DNA of 53,430 nt from a virus, in the IMG/VR virus record IMGVR_UViG_3300009158_002270, positions 1 through 53,430 of that record; one strand, 5' to 3'. This document shows positions 43,472 to 50,934 of the stretch, one piece after another (positions within the stretch are counted from its first letter, which is position 1; each line of letters starts with the position of its first letter). Made by a program: the position numbers and the translations under genes. Under the pieces are notes generated by a model. That model had not been told where the DNA came from. It saw nothing but the letters and a program-made list of their open reading frames with translations, and made no database searches.

Positions 43472-44485
43472 TTATTTAGTTAAAGCCTGTTTAATTAATC
43501 CAATAAAATCTTTTTTCATTTCATCCTTAGTTTTTATTTGTCCTCTTGGTTTTTCTTTTGTACCAGGGTTTGGATTCTTAAATGGATTGTCTCTTCTTTT
43601 TGGTGGGGTTTTAACTCCCGGATATTTTACGGGTGCTTCTCTTTCTTTAGTATTTTCTTCCATATTTTTTCTATGACCTCTTGGTTTTTCTTTTGTGCCA
43701 GGATTAGGATTCTTAAACGGATTATCCTTTTCTTTACCTTTTTCTTTTGTTCTTTCTTTTGTTCTTTCTTTTTCTTTAGTATTTTCTTCCATTGTTCCCA
43801 TAATTGGCATTCCCATTGTTGGCCTTTTCATACGTTTCATTTCAATTCCTGATTCTTTTGAAAACATAGTATTTTTTAATGGATTTCTCAAAATCATAGA
43901 TGACTCTTGTGATTTTTCATTAATAGTACGAATTAAATCACCTTTACTCATTCTAGGACTAATATTTTTTTCAATCAATCTAACGATACTTTCTTCTATG
44001 AATTTTTCATCAGATTCATTTTTTTCTTTTTTCTCAGGTGTTGTTTCATAGTCGGTTTTTTTAGAAGATTCTTTTGCCCATTTACACCATTTTTTTTCTG
44101 TTTTTGTTTTACCATTACCACATCTTGCATAAAACAATCTTTGTTGTGACTTTGATTCAAACTTTTCAAAAATACCCATACCATCTTCGGTAGCATCTGG
44201 ATCATTAACAACATCTAATGTTGCGTCTTCTTCCATTTGACTTTTTGTTTGAACCATAACTTCTTTAGTTGCCGGATCTTGAGTAATACTTAGGTCACCA
44301 ATTTGACCACCCTTAGGTCCAATTTTATACGTTTTATTATTTGGAACTTCAGTAACTTGTTCCTTACTTTCCTCTTTAGAAATTTTCTCAGATAACACTC
44401 TTACCTGTGCTTCATTTAATCTTGCAACGGTGTCAAATTTAAACCCGTGAGATAATAAGTTTAAAACGTGATCTTTAGTTTTCAT
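43472..44485 (-). CDS. Lys/Glu-rich repeat protein (337 aa)
   Basis: I chose MKTKDHVLNLLSHGFKFDTV at 44485 (overlapping the previous gene by 11 bases) over a longer frame that overlaps more. Residues 20-30 have VARLNEAQVRVLSE, similar to the targeting helices of other late proteins. The middle holds a SQQRLFYARCGNGKTKTEKK module with two Cys, like small phage Cys modules. The C-terminal third has basic/acidic low-complexity repeats and two copies of DNPFKNPNPGTKEKPRG. Probably disordered; function unknown. Confidence 0.6.
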   Translation of the reverse strand: MKTKDHVLNLLSHGFKFDTVARLNEAQVRVLSEKISKEESKEQVTEVPNNKTYKIGPKGGQIGDLSITQDPATKEVMVQTKSQMEEDATLDVVNDPDATEDGMGIFEKFESKSQQRLFYARCGNGKTKTEKKWCKWAKESSKKTDYETTPEKKEKNESDEKFIEESIVRLIEKNISPRMSKGDLIRTINEKSQESSMILRNPLKNTMFSKESGIEMKRMKRPTMGMPIMGTMEENTKEKERTKERTKEKGKEKDNPFKNPNPGTKEKPRGHRKNMEENTKEREAPVKYPGVKTPPKRRDNPFKNPNPGTKEKPRGQIKTKDEMKKDFIGLIKQALTK

Positions 44486-44882
44486 ATACCACTTTTTTTT
44501 CAAATTCAAGAACGATATCTCGTTCATATAGTTTATCTTTTACGTCTTGTTCTGAATCACCAAATTTAAATACTAATCTTTTGACGATTGAGAAATCAAC
44601 ATTGTTATTCTCTTTTTCCCACCCTAACGCTAACACACCATCCATTGAGTCTATAACTGAAAAAACATCAGAGTCTTGTACTAACTCCAATGTTATCTCT
44701 CCGTTAGTCAAAACCCCAACTCGTTTAATATATTCAACATCAGGAGGAAGTGGGTAACCATTCGCAGGTTTTGATTCCCAATTTTCTCCCCAAACTTCTA
44801 ACGTGTCTGAGAATATAAATTCATAAATGTTGTCTCCCTTATAATTTGGACCCATACCATTTATGTAAATTAATTTATTCAT
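44475..44882 (-). CDS. Hypothetical protein (135 aa)
   Basis: A compact alpha/beta protein (MNKLIYINGMGPNYKGDNIY, TLEVWGENWESKPANG, VGVLTNGEITLELVQDSD) starting four bases inside the previous gene (ATGA-type overlap 44879-44882) and overlapping the next by 11. No family recognised, but the well-folded sequence and coupling mark it as real. Likely an assembly or virion protein in the pre-terminase operon. Confidence 0.65.
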   Translation of the reverse strand: MNKLIYINGMGPNYKGDNIYEFIFSDTLEVWGENWESKPANGYPLPPDVEYIKRVGVLTNGEITLELVQDSDVFSVIDSMDGVLALGWEKENNNVDFSIVKRLVFKFGDSEQDVKDKLYERDIVLEFEKKVVYEN

Positions 44883-46369
44883 ATAACTTGTCCGTTTGGT
44901 GTTATTCTAAATTCTTTAATACCTTCTTTAAATACCAAATTTTTCTTAACGGTAGCACCAACTAAAATTGCTTTTGGATTTTCCTCCATAAACTTCAAAG
45001 AAGATCTTTCTTGTTTTATAGATTCTGATAATCTATAAACTTCTTTTTCGTTTAATTTTTTTAAAGTTTGTTTTTGTTTTTGTTCTTTTATTAATTTTTC
45101 ATTTTTGTCAACCGAAAAATAATTTGAAATAATTTTATCTACTTTAGACTCAGTAAAAAGATCTTCAAATGTTTCTTCATCATCATATCTTCTAATTTTT
45201 TCTCTTGATCCGTGTCTTGGGTATTCATTTTCATACTCATTATATTCTTCATCATCAAATTCATTCATTAAATTATCTGACATTTTTGATGTGTATGCCG
45301 CTCCAAGATAATCGTTAAAAGCCCCTCCGAAGTTATCATATTCTTCACCCATTTCAGCTTCAGGTTGTGGTTCAGTTACTTCACCTTCCATTCCTTCACC
45401 TTCGGTGTCCATTTCTTCACCTTCTAATCCTTCTTCCTCACCATCTATTTCTTCTTCTTCACCCTCCAATCTTGAGATTATATCTTCAACATCATCTTCT
45501 TCCAATGTTGTTAAATCAAGTGCCGATAAAATTGAATTGATTACGTATTTTGTATCATTGGAACTCATTTCTTCTTGACCGGAATAAGTTCTAATTTTTT
45601 GAGCTAATTTACCTGTAAGTTTTTGAATTATTTTAAATGTAACTTCCTCTTCAGTTGCAGGTACTTCTTCAGGTTCCATACCTTCTTCAGGTACAGGAGC
45701 TTCTTCAGGTGCCGCAGCAGGATCAGGAGCAGGTGCCGCAGCAGGATCAGGAGCAGGTGCCGCATTAGGATCAGGAGCAGGTGCTGGTCCAGGTTGTGGT
45801 GCCAATAATGGATTTAATGTGGGGTCACCTTGTTCTTCCATTGGTTGTGGAGTTGTAGGTGCCGCAACAGGTGGTGCCGCAACAGGTGGTGCCGCAACAG
45901 GTGGTGCTGCAACAGGAGGTGCCGCAACAGGTGGTGCAGCAACTGTTGTTGTGGTAGTTGTTACAGGTTTTTTAGATGTGGAAATTACGTATTTAGTGTC
46001 TTTTTTTTTTTCGTCCTCTTGTTCAAAAAGAGAAGTACCACTTTCGTTACCGTGTAGTTGATTGAACTCCCTTGCCATCAAGTTCATTTTCTTCAACGCT
46101 TGAGAATAAGAAGAATAATATCTTCTATTTTTCATAGGTGCAATATAATCAGAAACTGATTCAGATATCGTTTGTTTAATAATATACCCTTGTCTTTCTT
46201 TAATTATTTCATATGTGTTACCATCAGACAAAGACAACTTATATTCAGATGATTTGTCTTCATTTATTGGTGTTGGTATATTTTCTTTGTATCTGGCAAT
46301 TTCCATAATTCTACGGATCTTATCCATACCGTCTAATTTCTCACTTCCAATAGGTTTTAATCCTCCCAT
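44879..46369 (-). CDS. Pro/Ala/Glu low-complexity late protein (496 aa)
   Basis: N-terminal 130 residues look folded (MDKIRRIMEIARYKENIPTP, YEIIKERQGYIIKQTISESV). Then come VAAPP repeats, PAPDPAA repeats and a very acidic Glu/Asp region, followed by a basic C-terminus (KVDKIISNYFSVDKNEKLI). Such charged low-complexity proteins are typical scaffold or internal core factors. A TATTTATA box lies 31 bases before the ATG at 46369, and the stop overlaps the next start by four bases. No family recognised. Confidence 0.65.
   Translation of the reverse strand: MGGLKPIGSEKLDGMDKIRRIMEIARYKENIPTPINEDKSSEYKLSLSDGNTYEIIKERQGYIIKQTISESVSDYIAPMKNRRYYSSYSQALKKMNLMAREFNQLHGNESGTSLFEQEDEKKKDTKYVISTSKKPVTTTTTTVAAPPVAAPPVAAPPVAAPPVAAPPVAAPTTPQPMEEQGDPTLNPLLAPQPGPAPAPDPNAAPAPDPAAAPAPDPAAAPEEAPVPEEGMEPEEVPATEEEVTFKIIQKLTGKLAQKIRTYSGQEEMSSNDTKYVINSILSALDLTTLEEDDVEDIISRLEGEEEEIDGEEEGLEGEEMDTEGEGMEGEVTEPQPEAEMGEEYDNFGGAFNDYLGAAYTSKMSDNLMNEFDDEEYNEYENEYPRHGSREKIRRYDDEETFEDLFTESKVDKIISNYFSVDKNEKLIKEQKQKQTLKKLNEKEVYRLSESIKQERSSLKFMEENPKAILVGATVKKNLVFKEGIKEFRITPNGQVI
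45711..45782 (-). repeat. Three 24-base tandem repeats (PAPDPAA-coding)
   Basis: Copies 45711-45734, 45735-45758 and 45759-45782; the first two are identical and the third has one GCA-to-TTA variant block. They encode the PAPDPAA units of the low-complexity late protein. Confidence 0.9.
45861..45935 (-). repeat. Five 15-base tandem repeats (VAAPP-coding)
   Basis: Units GCCGCAACAGGTGGT at 45861, 45876, 45891, 45906 (two differences) and 45921, with a partial sixth. They encode VAAPP repeats and could change copy number by slippage. Confidence 0.9.
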
Positions 46370-46400
46370 AGTATATTTGTTTTTAAAATATTATTTTCTA

Positions 46401-46408
46401 TATAAATA
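46401..46408 (-). promoter_or_regulatory. TATTTATA box, putative late promoter
   Basis: Exact box 31 bases before the 46369 ATG, heading the four-gene operon that leads to the terminase. Confidence 0.45.
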
Positions 46409-46443
46409 TAGCAATAAATATGTTTATTTGTTGATTTGTTAAA

Positions 46444-47178
46444 TTATTGTTTCATGGATAATTTGTCATCAATTATTTTAGATGATAAATTATGTAGTTT
46501 TTCAATATAACCATTTCTTCTTAGAATTTTAAAAACCAAATTCTCATTTGAGAATTCTCCCCCTTTTTCTAAACCACAAGTTCTAAATTTCTTTAACTTG
46601 TCTTTGTATTTTTGTATTAATTCTTTTGCGGTTTCAACATCATCATCTTTAATGGAATCAATTAAATCATCAATGATATTCATCCATTGTTTTGATTTTT
46701 GTTGTAATAATTCTTTATCTATTGAAACATCTTCTTTTTTAGGTTCATTTGACCACTCGTTAAATAACACAGAATAAACCCCACTACTAAAATGAGTTTC
46801 GGTTTCATTCTGAACATATAATTCAACTTCATAATTAAAAATTGTAATATCATGTTGTTGATTGAATATCATTTTCTTTAAATTAAAAAGTTTTTCATAA
46901 AGTTCTATTTGATTTTCAGGATACTGATTAAAATTGGCAACTATGTGTAAATCAAAATCAGAATACTTTGACCAATTGTAATTAGATAATGATCCTGTAA
47001 GAATGATATCAGTTACAACAATATCAACCCCTAAAAAATCTATAAATTGGTATGCAATCTCAAGTAATCTTTCTCTTACCTGAGTATTCATTTTAAACTC
47101 GTCACCATCTTTTTCCCAAACCTTTGGGTTAAGATTATCCTGTATTTTAAAACTTTTAATTAATTCTGCATCCATCAT
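46444..47178 (-). CDS. Pol-beta-type nucleotidyltransferase-like protein (244 aa)
   Basis: The segment VVTDIILTGSLSNYNWSKYSDFDLHIV matches the GS-x-x-x-Y-x-x-SD-x-D motif of the nucleotidyltransferase (Pol beta) superfamily, which includes MNT-type toxins and transferases. The third metal Asp may lie in the following VELYVQNETE stretch. I use the ATG at 47178 (MMDAELI), with 47175 as alternative; the upstream TTG frame is not needed. A box lies immediately upstream. It may nucleotidylate a protein or small molecule; target unknown. Confidence 0.65.
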   Translation of the reverse strand: MMDAELIKSFKIQDNLNPKVWEKDGDEFKMNTQVRERLLEIAYQFIDFLGVDIVVTDIILTGSLSNYNWSKYSDFDLHIVANFNQYPENQIELYEKLFNLKKMIFNQQHDITIFNYEVELYVQNETETHFSSGVYSVLFNEWSNEPKKEDVSIDKELLQQKSKQWMNIIDDLIDSIKDDDVETAKELIQKYKDKLKKFRTCGLEKGGEFSNENLVFKILRRNGYIEKLHNLSSKIIDDKLSMKQ

Positions 47179-47179
47179 A

Positions 47180-47187
47180 TATAAATA
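47180..47187 (-). promoter_or_regulatory. TATTTATA box, putative late promoter
   Basis: Exact box one to four bases before the alternative ATGs of the nucleotidyltransferase gene (47178, 47175); very close, so a near-leaderless transcript would be implied. Confidence 0.4.
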
Positions 47188-47202
47188 CAACGTTATTATA
47201 AA

Positions 47203-47448
47203 TTAACCTACCTTATTGTACTTGTATTTTTTTGCGATTTGTAAATTAAAGTAATTACCCTGAGATGGTGCGGCTCTAAATTCTGTATATGATTGATGTG
47301 GTACATTATCATATTCATACTTAACCCCATTTTTAAATTCCACAATTAATTTTTTTGTTGCGGTATCATATTCACTTCTTACAACATTAGACGATTGAAC
47401 CTCGTTCAATATCTTTGTACCAATATATTCTTCTTTTAAGATTGCCAT
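47203..47448 (-). CDS. KTSC-domain protein (81 aa)
   Basis: Matches the KTSC domain of phages and bacteria: VVRSEYDTATKKLIVEFKNG then VKYEYDNVPHQSYTEFRAAP and GNYFNLQIAKKYKY. KTSC domains are small proteins of uncertain role, often beside DNA/RNA enzymes. It starts at ATG 47448 after an AT-rich leader and precedes the nucleotidyltransferase-like gene by 24 bases. Family is fairly sure; the molecular role is not known. Confidence 0.75.
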   Translation of the reverse strand: MAILKEEYIGTKILNEVQSSNVVRSEYDTATKKLIVEFKNGVKYEYDNVPHQSYTEFRAAPSQGNYFNLQIAKKYKYNKVG

Positions 47449-47480
47449 AATATTTTTATTTTAAATATATTTCTATAAAT

Positions 47481-47506
47481 TAAAAAATCCACCCTTTTGG
47501 GTGGAT
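47481..47506 (-). terminator. Terminator of the UVR-motif gene
   Basis: Minus-strand stem ATCCACCC / GGGTGGAT (47499-47506 and 47487-47494), loop AAAA, T run at 47482-47487. Separates the UVR gene from the KTSC gene. Confidence 0.8.
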
Positions 47507-47511
47507 CTTAA

Positions 47512-47883
47512 TTATTTTAACTTGTTTATCTGATCACGATACTCAATGGACTTTTCAAATTCTTGATTCTTTATTGATTCGTCTAATTTAGATTGTAGTT
47601 CAAATATTTTTTCTTTATTCTCCTCCAATTTTTTTATCTTATCACGTAACTCTACGGCTTCCTCAAAATTTTGATCTTCTATTGCCAAAATTAATTTATC
47701 TTTTAAATCAATCAAATCATCACCTTCAGTTTTACGAGTCATGTAGGTATAGGAAAAAGATCCATCTGAGGATTTATAGGTTTTTTTAGTCCAATTCTTA
47801 TCATCTAAAAATGATGAACTTAAACTCATTCGTTCTGAGAACATTTCATTAAAAATTTTATCAAAATTTCTAAAATTAAACAT
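47512..47883 (-). CDS. UVR-motif protein, candidate Clp adaptor (123 aa)
   Basis: A 123-residue protein with two UVR-type motifs, about residues 58-78 (LILAIEDQNFEEAVELRDKI) and 98-118 (LDESIKNQEFEKSIEYRDQI), after an N-terminal region containing SDGSFSYTYMTRK. UVR motifs occur in UvrB/UvrC, in ClpC and in McsA, which is a ClpC partner. The gene is divergent from the ClpC-like gene, which itself has a UVR-like motif, so an adaptor role is plausible. Start at ATG 47883. The function is inference; the motif pair is visible. Confidence 0.7.
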   Translation of the reverse strand: MFNFRNFDKIFNEMFSERMSLSSSFLDDKNWTKKTYKSSDGSFSYTYMTRKTEGDDLIDLKDKLILAIEDQNFEEAVELRDKIKKLEENKEKIFELQSKLDESIKNQEFEKSIEYRDQINKLK

Positions 47884-47949
47884 AGTATTATTTTTTATAG
47901 TTTATTATTTATACTTTTTTTTACTAAATATGTGCCAAACCATAAAATA

Positions 47950-47993
47950 TGACAAAATGTCAGTTAGTATTTTTTTACCATGACAATTTGTCA
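47950..47993 (+). promoter_or_regulatory. Twin palindromic operator sites upstream of ClpC
   Basis: Two 13-base palindromes, TGACAAAATGTCA (47950-47962) and TGACAATTTGTCA (47981-47993), with arms TGACA/TGTCA. Centre-to-centre distance is 31 bases, about three helical turns, so a dimeric regulator could bind both on one face. They lie in the divergent 162-base gap between the UVR and ClpC-like genes. Confidence 0.6.
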
Positions 47994-48045
47994 AAAGGTA
48001 TACTTTTTAAACTTGATTTACTATTTTTTAATAAAACAAAAAGAT

Positions 48046-50106
48046 ATGATTGAATTTATGGATGAAAATGATAAAGGTAAAAAAAAGACCGATGGGGGAA
48101 CACCAGTTTTAGATAACTTTAGTAAGGACTTAAATAAATTGGCAAGTGAAGGAAAATTAGATCCTGTAATTGGTCGTGAAAAGGAAATTTTTAGAATTGC
48201 CCAAGTATTATCTCGTAGAAAGAAAAATAACCCAATAATCATTGGTGAGCCAGGTGCGGGTAAAACTGCAATTGTTGAGGGACTTGCAATGATGATACAT
48301 AATGGTGAATGTCCAAAAAATTTATCAGATAAAAGAATCGTATCTTTAGATATTAACTCTATTGTTGCAGGTACAAAATATAGAGGTCAATTTGAAGAAA
48401 GAATGAAGATTATCATTGAGGAACTTCAAATGGCACCAAATATCATCATCTTCATTGATGAGATCCACACAATGGTTGGTGCTGGTAATAGTTCAGGTTC
48501 TTTAGATGCATCTAACATATTCAAACCTGCATTATCTCGTGGTGAACTTCAATGTATTGGGGCAACAACTTTAGATGAGTATCGTAGACATTTTGAAAAA
48601 GATGGAGCATTAGAAAGAAGATTCCAAAAAATTGTTATTGATCCATCTACCAAAGAAGAAACCTTTGAAATCCTTAAACAAAGTAAGGGGAAATATGAAG
48701 AACATCACAAAGTTAACTATACTGATGAGGCATTGTTATTATGTGTAGAATTGGCAGATCGTTATATCACAGATCGTGAATTTCCTGATAAGGCGTTTGA
48801 TATTTTGGATGAGGTTGGATCAAGAATGCAAATTGACATTAAACTTCCTGAAATTATTGAAAAATTAAAACAGGATGCTCAAAATATCAAAAAAGAAAAG
48901 GTAGATGTTATTAAAAAACAAAACTACGAACAAGCCGCAGAATTACGTGATAAAGAACGTAAAATTTTAACTGATTTGGAAAACGAAAAGAAAAAATTTG
49001 ATAATGAACTTAAAACAAGTAAACGTGGTATTCCAGAAGAGATAATTTATGAGGTAGTTTCAAATATGACTAAAATACCTGTGAGTAAGATAAATATTGA
49101 TGAAAAAAATTCTTTAGTTAATTTAGAATCAACATTAAACACTAACGTTATTGGTCAAGAAGAAGCCGTTGGTAAGATATCTAAATCAATTAGAAGAAAT
49201 CGTGTTGGAATTAAAGATCCAAATAGACCTATCGGTTCATTCATCTTTTTAGGGTCTACAGGTGTTGGTAAAACATTCTTAGCAAAACAATTAGCAAAAG
49301 AAATATTTGGTAGTGAGGATAATCTTATCCGTGTGGATATGTCCGAATACCAAGAAAAACACACAATATCAAGATTAATTGGATCTCCTCCAGGATATGT
49401 AGGGCACGAAGAAGGTGGACAACTTACAGAACAAGTTAAGAACAAACCTTATTGTGTTATTTTATTTGATGAGATTGAGAAGGCAAATAAAGATATATTT
49501 TCAACATTATTACAGATGTTAGATGATGGACATTTAACTGATGGGTTAGGTAGAAAGATCAATTTTAAGAATTGTTTGATTATCATGACATCTAACATTG
49601 GGGTTAGAAAATTACAAGACTTTGGTACAGGTGTTGGTTTCAAATCAAGTAACTCAAGTGAAGTTGTCCAAGAAGAACAAAAAAGAGATGTTCTTAAAAA
49701 AGAACTTAGTAAATTTTTCGCCCCTGAATTTTTAAATAGAATTGATGATGTAGTTATATTTAACTCTCTAAATAAAGATAACATTGATAAAATTGTAAAA
49801 TTAGAGATTGATATTTTGGTTAAAAGACTAAAATCTATGAAGTATAATTTTACATATGAAAATTCAATAATTGATTTAATTTCAAAAGTTGGTTTTGATG
49901 AGATATTTGGGGCAAGGCCAATTAAAAGAGCAATTCAAAATAAAATAGAAGATTTAATATCTGAAAAAATCTTAACAGGTGAAGTTACAGAAAACAAAGA
50001 TTATAGGTTATTTGTTAAAACAGAAAATGATGAACAAATAATTGATCTTGAAGAGGGAGTATTAATAGAACCTAAAAAAAGAAGTAGAAAGAAAAAGGGA
50101 GAATAA
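48046..50106 (+). CDS. clpC: ClpC-like AAA+ unfoldase (686 aa)
   Basis: A two-ring Clp/Hsp100 unfoldase. D1: LDPVIGREKEIFRIAQVL, Walker A GEPGAGKTAIVEG, Walker B IIFIDEIHTMVGAG, arginine finger region GALERRFQKI. A short middle domain holds a UVR-like QNYEQAAELRDKERK. D2: Walker A LGSTGVGKTFLAKQ, Walker B ILFDEIEKA, and APEFLNRIDDVVIF. The GVGFK segment near 575 matches the VGF loop used by ClpC to dock ClpP, which ClpB lacks. The N-terminal Clp_N domain is absent, so substrates would be chosen by adaptors. Start at 48046 was taken over an earlier frame that begins inside the palindrome. Likely works with host ClpP. Confidence 0.85.
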   Translation: MIEFMDENDKGKKKTDGGTPVLDNFSKDLNKLASEGKLDPVIGREKEIFRIAQVLSRRKKNNPIIIGEPGAGKTAIVEGLAMMIHNGECPKNLSDKRIVSLDINSIVAGTKYRGQFEERMKIIIEELQMAPNIIIFIDEIHTMVGAGNSSGSLDASNIFKPALSRGELQCIGATTLDEYRRHFEKDGALERRFQKIVIDPSTKEETFEILKQSKGKYEEHHKVNYTDEALLLCVELADRYITDREFPDKAFDILDEVGSRMQIDIKLPEIIEKLKQDAQNIKKEKVDVIKKQNYEQAAELRDKERKILTDLENEKKKFDNELKTSKRGIPEEIIYEVVSNMTKIPVSKINIDEKNSLVNLESTLNTNVIGQEEAVGKISKSIRRNRVGIKDPNRPIGSFIFLGSTGVGKTFLAKQLAKEIFGSEDNLIRVDMSEYQEKHTISRLIGSPPGYVGHEEGGQLTEQVKNKPYCVILFDEIEKANKDIFSTLLQMLDDGHLTDGLGRKINFKNCLIIMTSNIGVRKLQDFGTGVGFKSSNSSEVVQEEQKRDVLKKELSKFFAPEFLNRIDDVVIFNSLNKDNIDKIVKLEIDILVKRLKSMKYNFTYENSIIDLISKVGFDEIFGARPIKRAIQNKIEDLISEKILTGEVTENKDYRLFVKTENDEQIIDLEEGVLIEPKKRSRKKKGE

Positions 50107-50119
50107 TCTCCCTTTTTTT
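50093..50119. terminator. Bidirectional terminator after ClpC
   Basis: Ten-base stem AAAAGGGAGA (50093-50102) / TCTCCCTTTT (50107-50116), loop ATAA, T tail. It contains the clpC stop and lies three bases from the convergent peptidase stop. Confidence 0.85.
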
Positions 50120-50121
50120 AT

Positions 50122-50907
50122 TTAGTGTTTTTCGTAACCTAATTCCTCAATCATCATCTTACCAACTTTAATTCCATTATAAGTGTCTTCTACGACCACG
50201 TATTCGTTTCTTGTATGGTAGTTATAGTATCCTATAGAAATATTGAAACACGGGATGTTAAACATGGTTCTAATAGGATAAATGTCCGTGTAAGGATGTT
50301 TGTGATATTTTGTATCTGATGGAAAGTGTTCTGTAATCAATCGTCCACCAACTTCAAAGAATTTACTATCACGATCAAACATACTTCTTCCCATTAAGAA
50401 CTCAGAAATCATATTATTCTCAGGAGCATCAAATTGTATCCCATAACCAACATTTGTGAAAAACTCAGGATCCGCCTTAAATGAACCTTTACAACCTGTT
50501 TCCTCAGATACAAAAAATGCAGATTTTAAATTAGGTAGTTCATTTAACAATTCCAAACAACCGTACACACCACATTTATCGTCACCACCAATACCTGTTG
50601 GTTCGTCATTGTCGTTATACGCTTTTAATGATAATTTTACATTGCCCTGAGCGTCAGGTAACATTTCTTCAAATACATTAATTGTATCAATGTTATGTAC
50701 CGTATCGGTATGTGCAATCACACATGGGAAATATGATATATTTTCATCGGTTTGTTTTGTTGCATAAATGTTTGACATTTCGTCAACATAAAAGGGAATA
50801 TTGTTTTTGGTCAACCAATTTGTAATAAATTGAACCATTCTTTCTTCCTGATAAGTTTTTGTAGGTACGGATAATACCTCTTTCAATAATTCATAATTTC
50901 GTTCCAT
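50122..50907 (-). CDS. M20-family metallopeptidase (peptidase T-like)
   Basis: 261 residues. Zn ligands of the M20 family are visible: H-x-D in VIAHTDTVHN, bridging Asp in GIGGDDKCGVYG, Glu-Glu in FFVSEETGCKGS, a second Asp in FDAPENN and a terminal His in YYNYHTRNEYV. M20 enzymes hydrolyse di- and tripeptides or acylated amino acids in the cytoplasm. It is shorter than cellular PepT (~400), so it lacks most of the lid/dimerisation insert. A host-type TATATTTG lies four bases before its ATG. Next to ClpC and tmRNA it could recycle peptides from degraded proteins. Confidence 0.8.
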   Translation of the reverse strand: MERNYELLKEVLSVPTKTYQEERMVQFITNWLTKNNIPFYVDEMSNIYATKQTDENISYFPCVIAHTDTVHNIDTINVFEEMLPDAQGNVKLSLKAYNDNDEPTGIGGDDKCGVYGCLELLNELPNLKSAFFVSEETGCKGSFKADPEFFTNVGYGIQFDAPENNMISEFLMGRSMFDRDSKFFEVGGRLITEHFPSDTKYHKHPYTDIYPIRTMFNIPCFNISIGYYNYHTRNEYVVVEDTYNGIKVGKMMIEELGYEKH

Positions 50908-50911
50908 AACA

Positions 50912-50919
50912 CAAATATA
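50912..50919 (-). promoter_or_regulatory. Host-type -7 element (TATATTTG) for peptidase gene
   Basis: Exact TAnnTTTG in the sense of the peptidase gene, four bases before its ATG; implies a near-leaderless transcript. A -33 element is not clear. Confidence 0.4.
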
Positions 50920-50934
50920 GACAATTAATTTGAA

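Noticed and set aside
45819-46061. Plus-strand Gly/Ala and Arg/Trp repeat frames
   Set aside because: Arise from the tandem VAAPP and PAPDPAA coding repeats on the minus strand.
47980-48045. Longer N-terminus of the ClpC-like protein (starting MTICQKVYF)
   Set aside because: The upstream ATG lies inside the second palindrome and adds a hydrophobic stretch not seen in the family; MIEFMDENDKG at 48046 has the usual A-rich leader.
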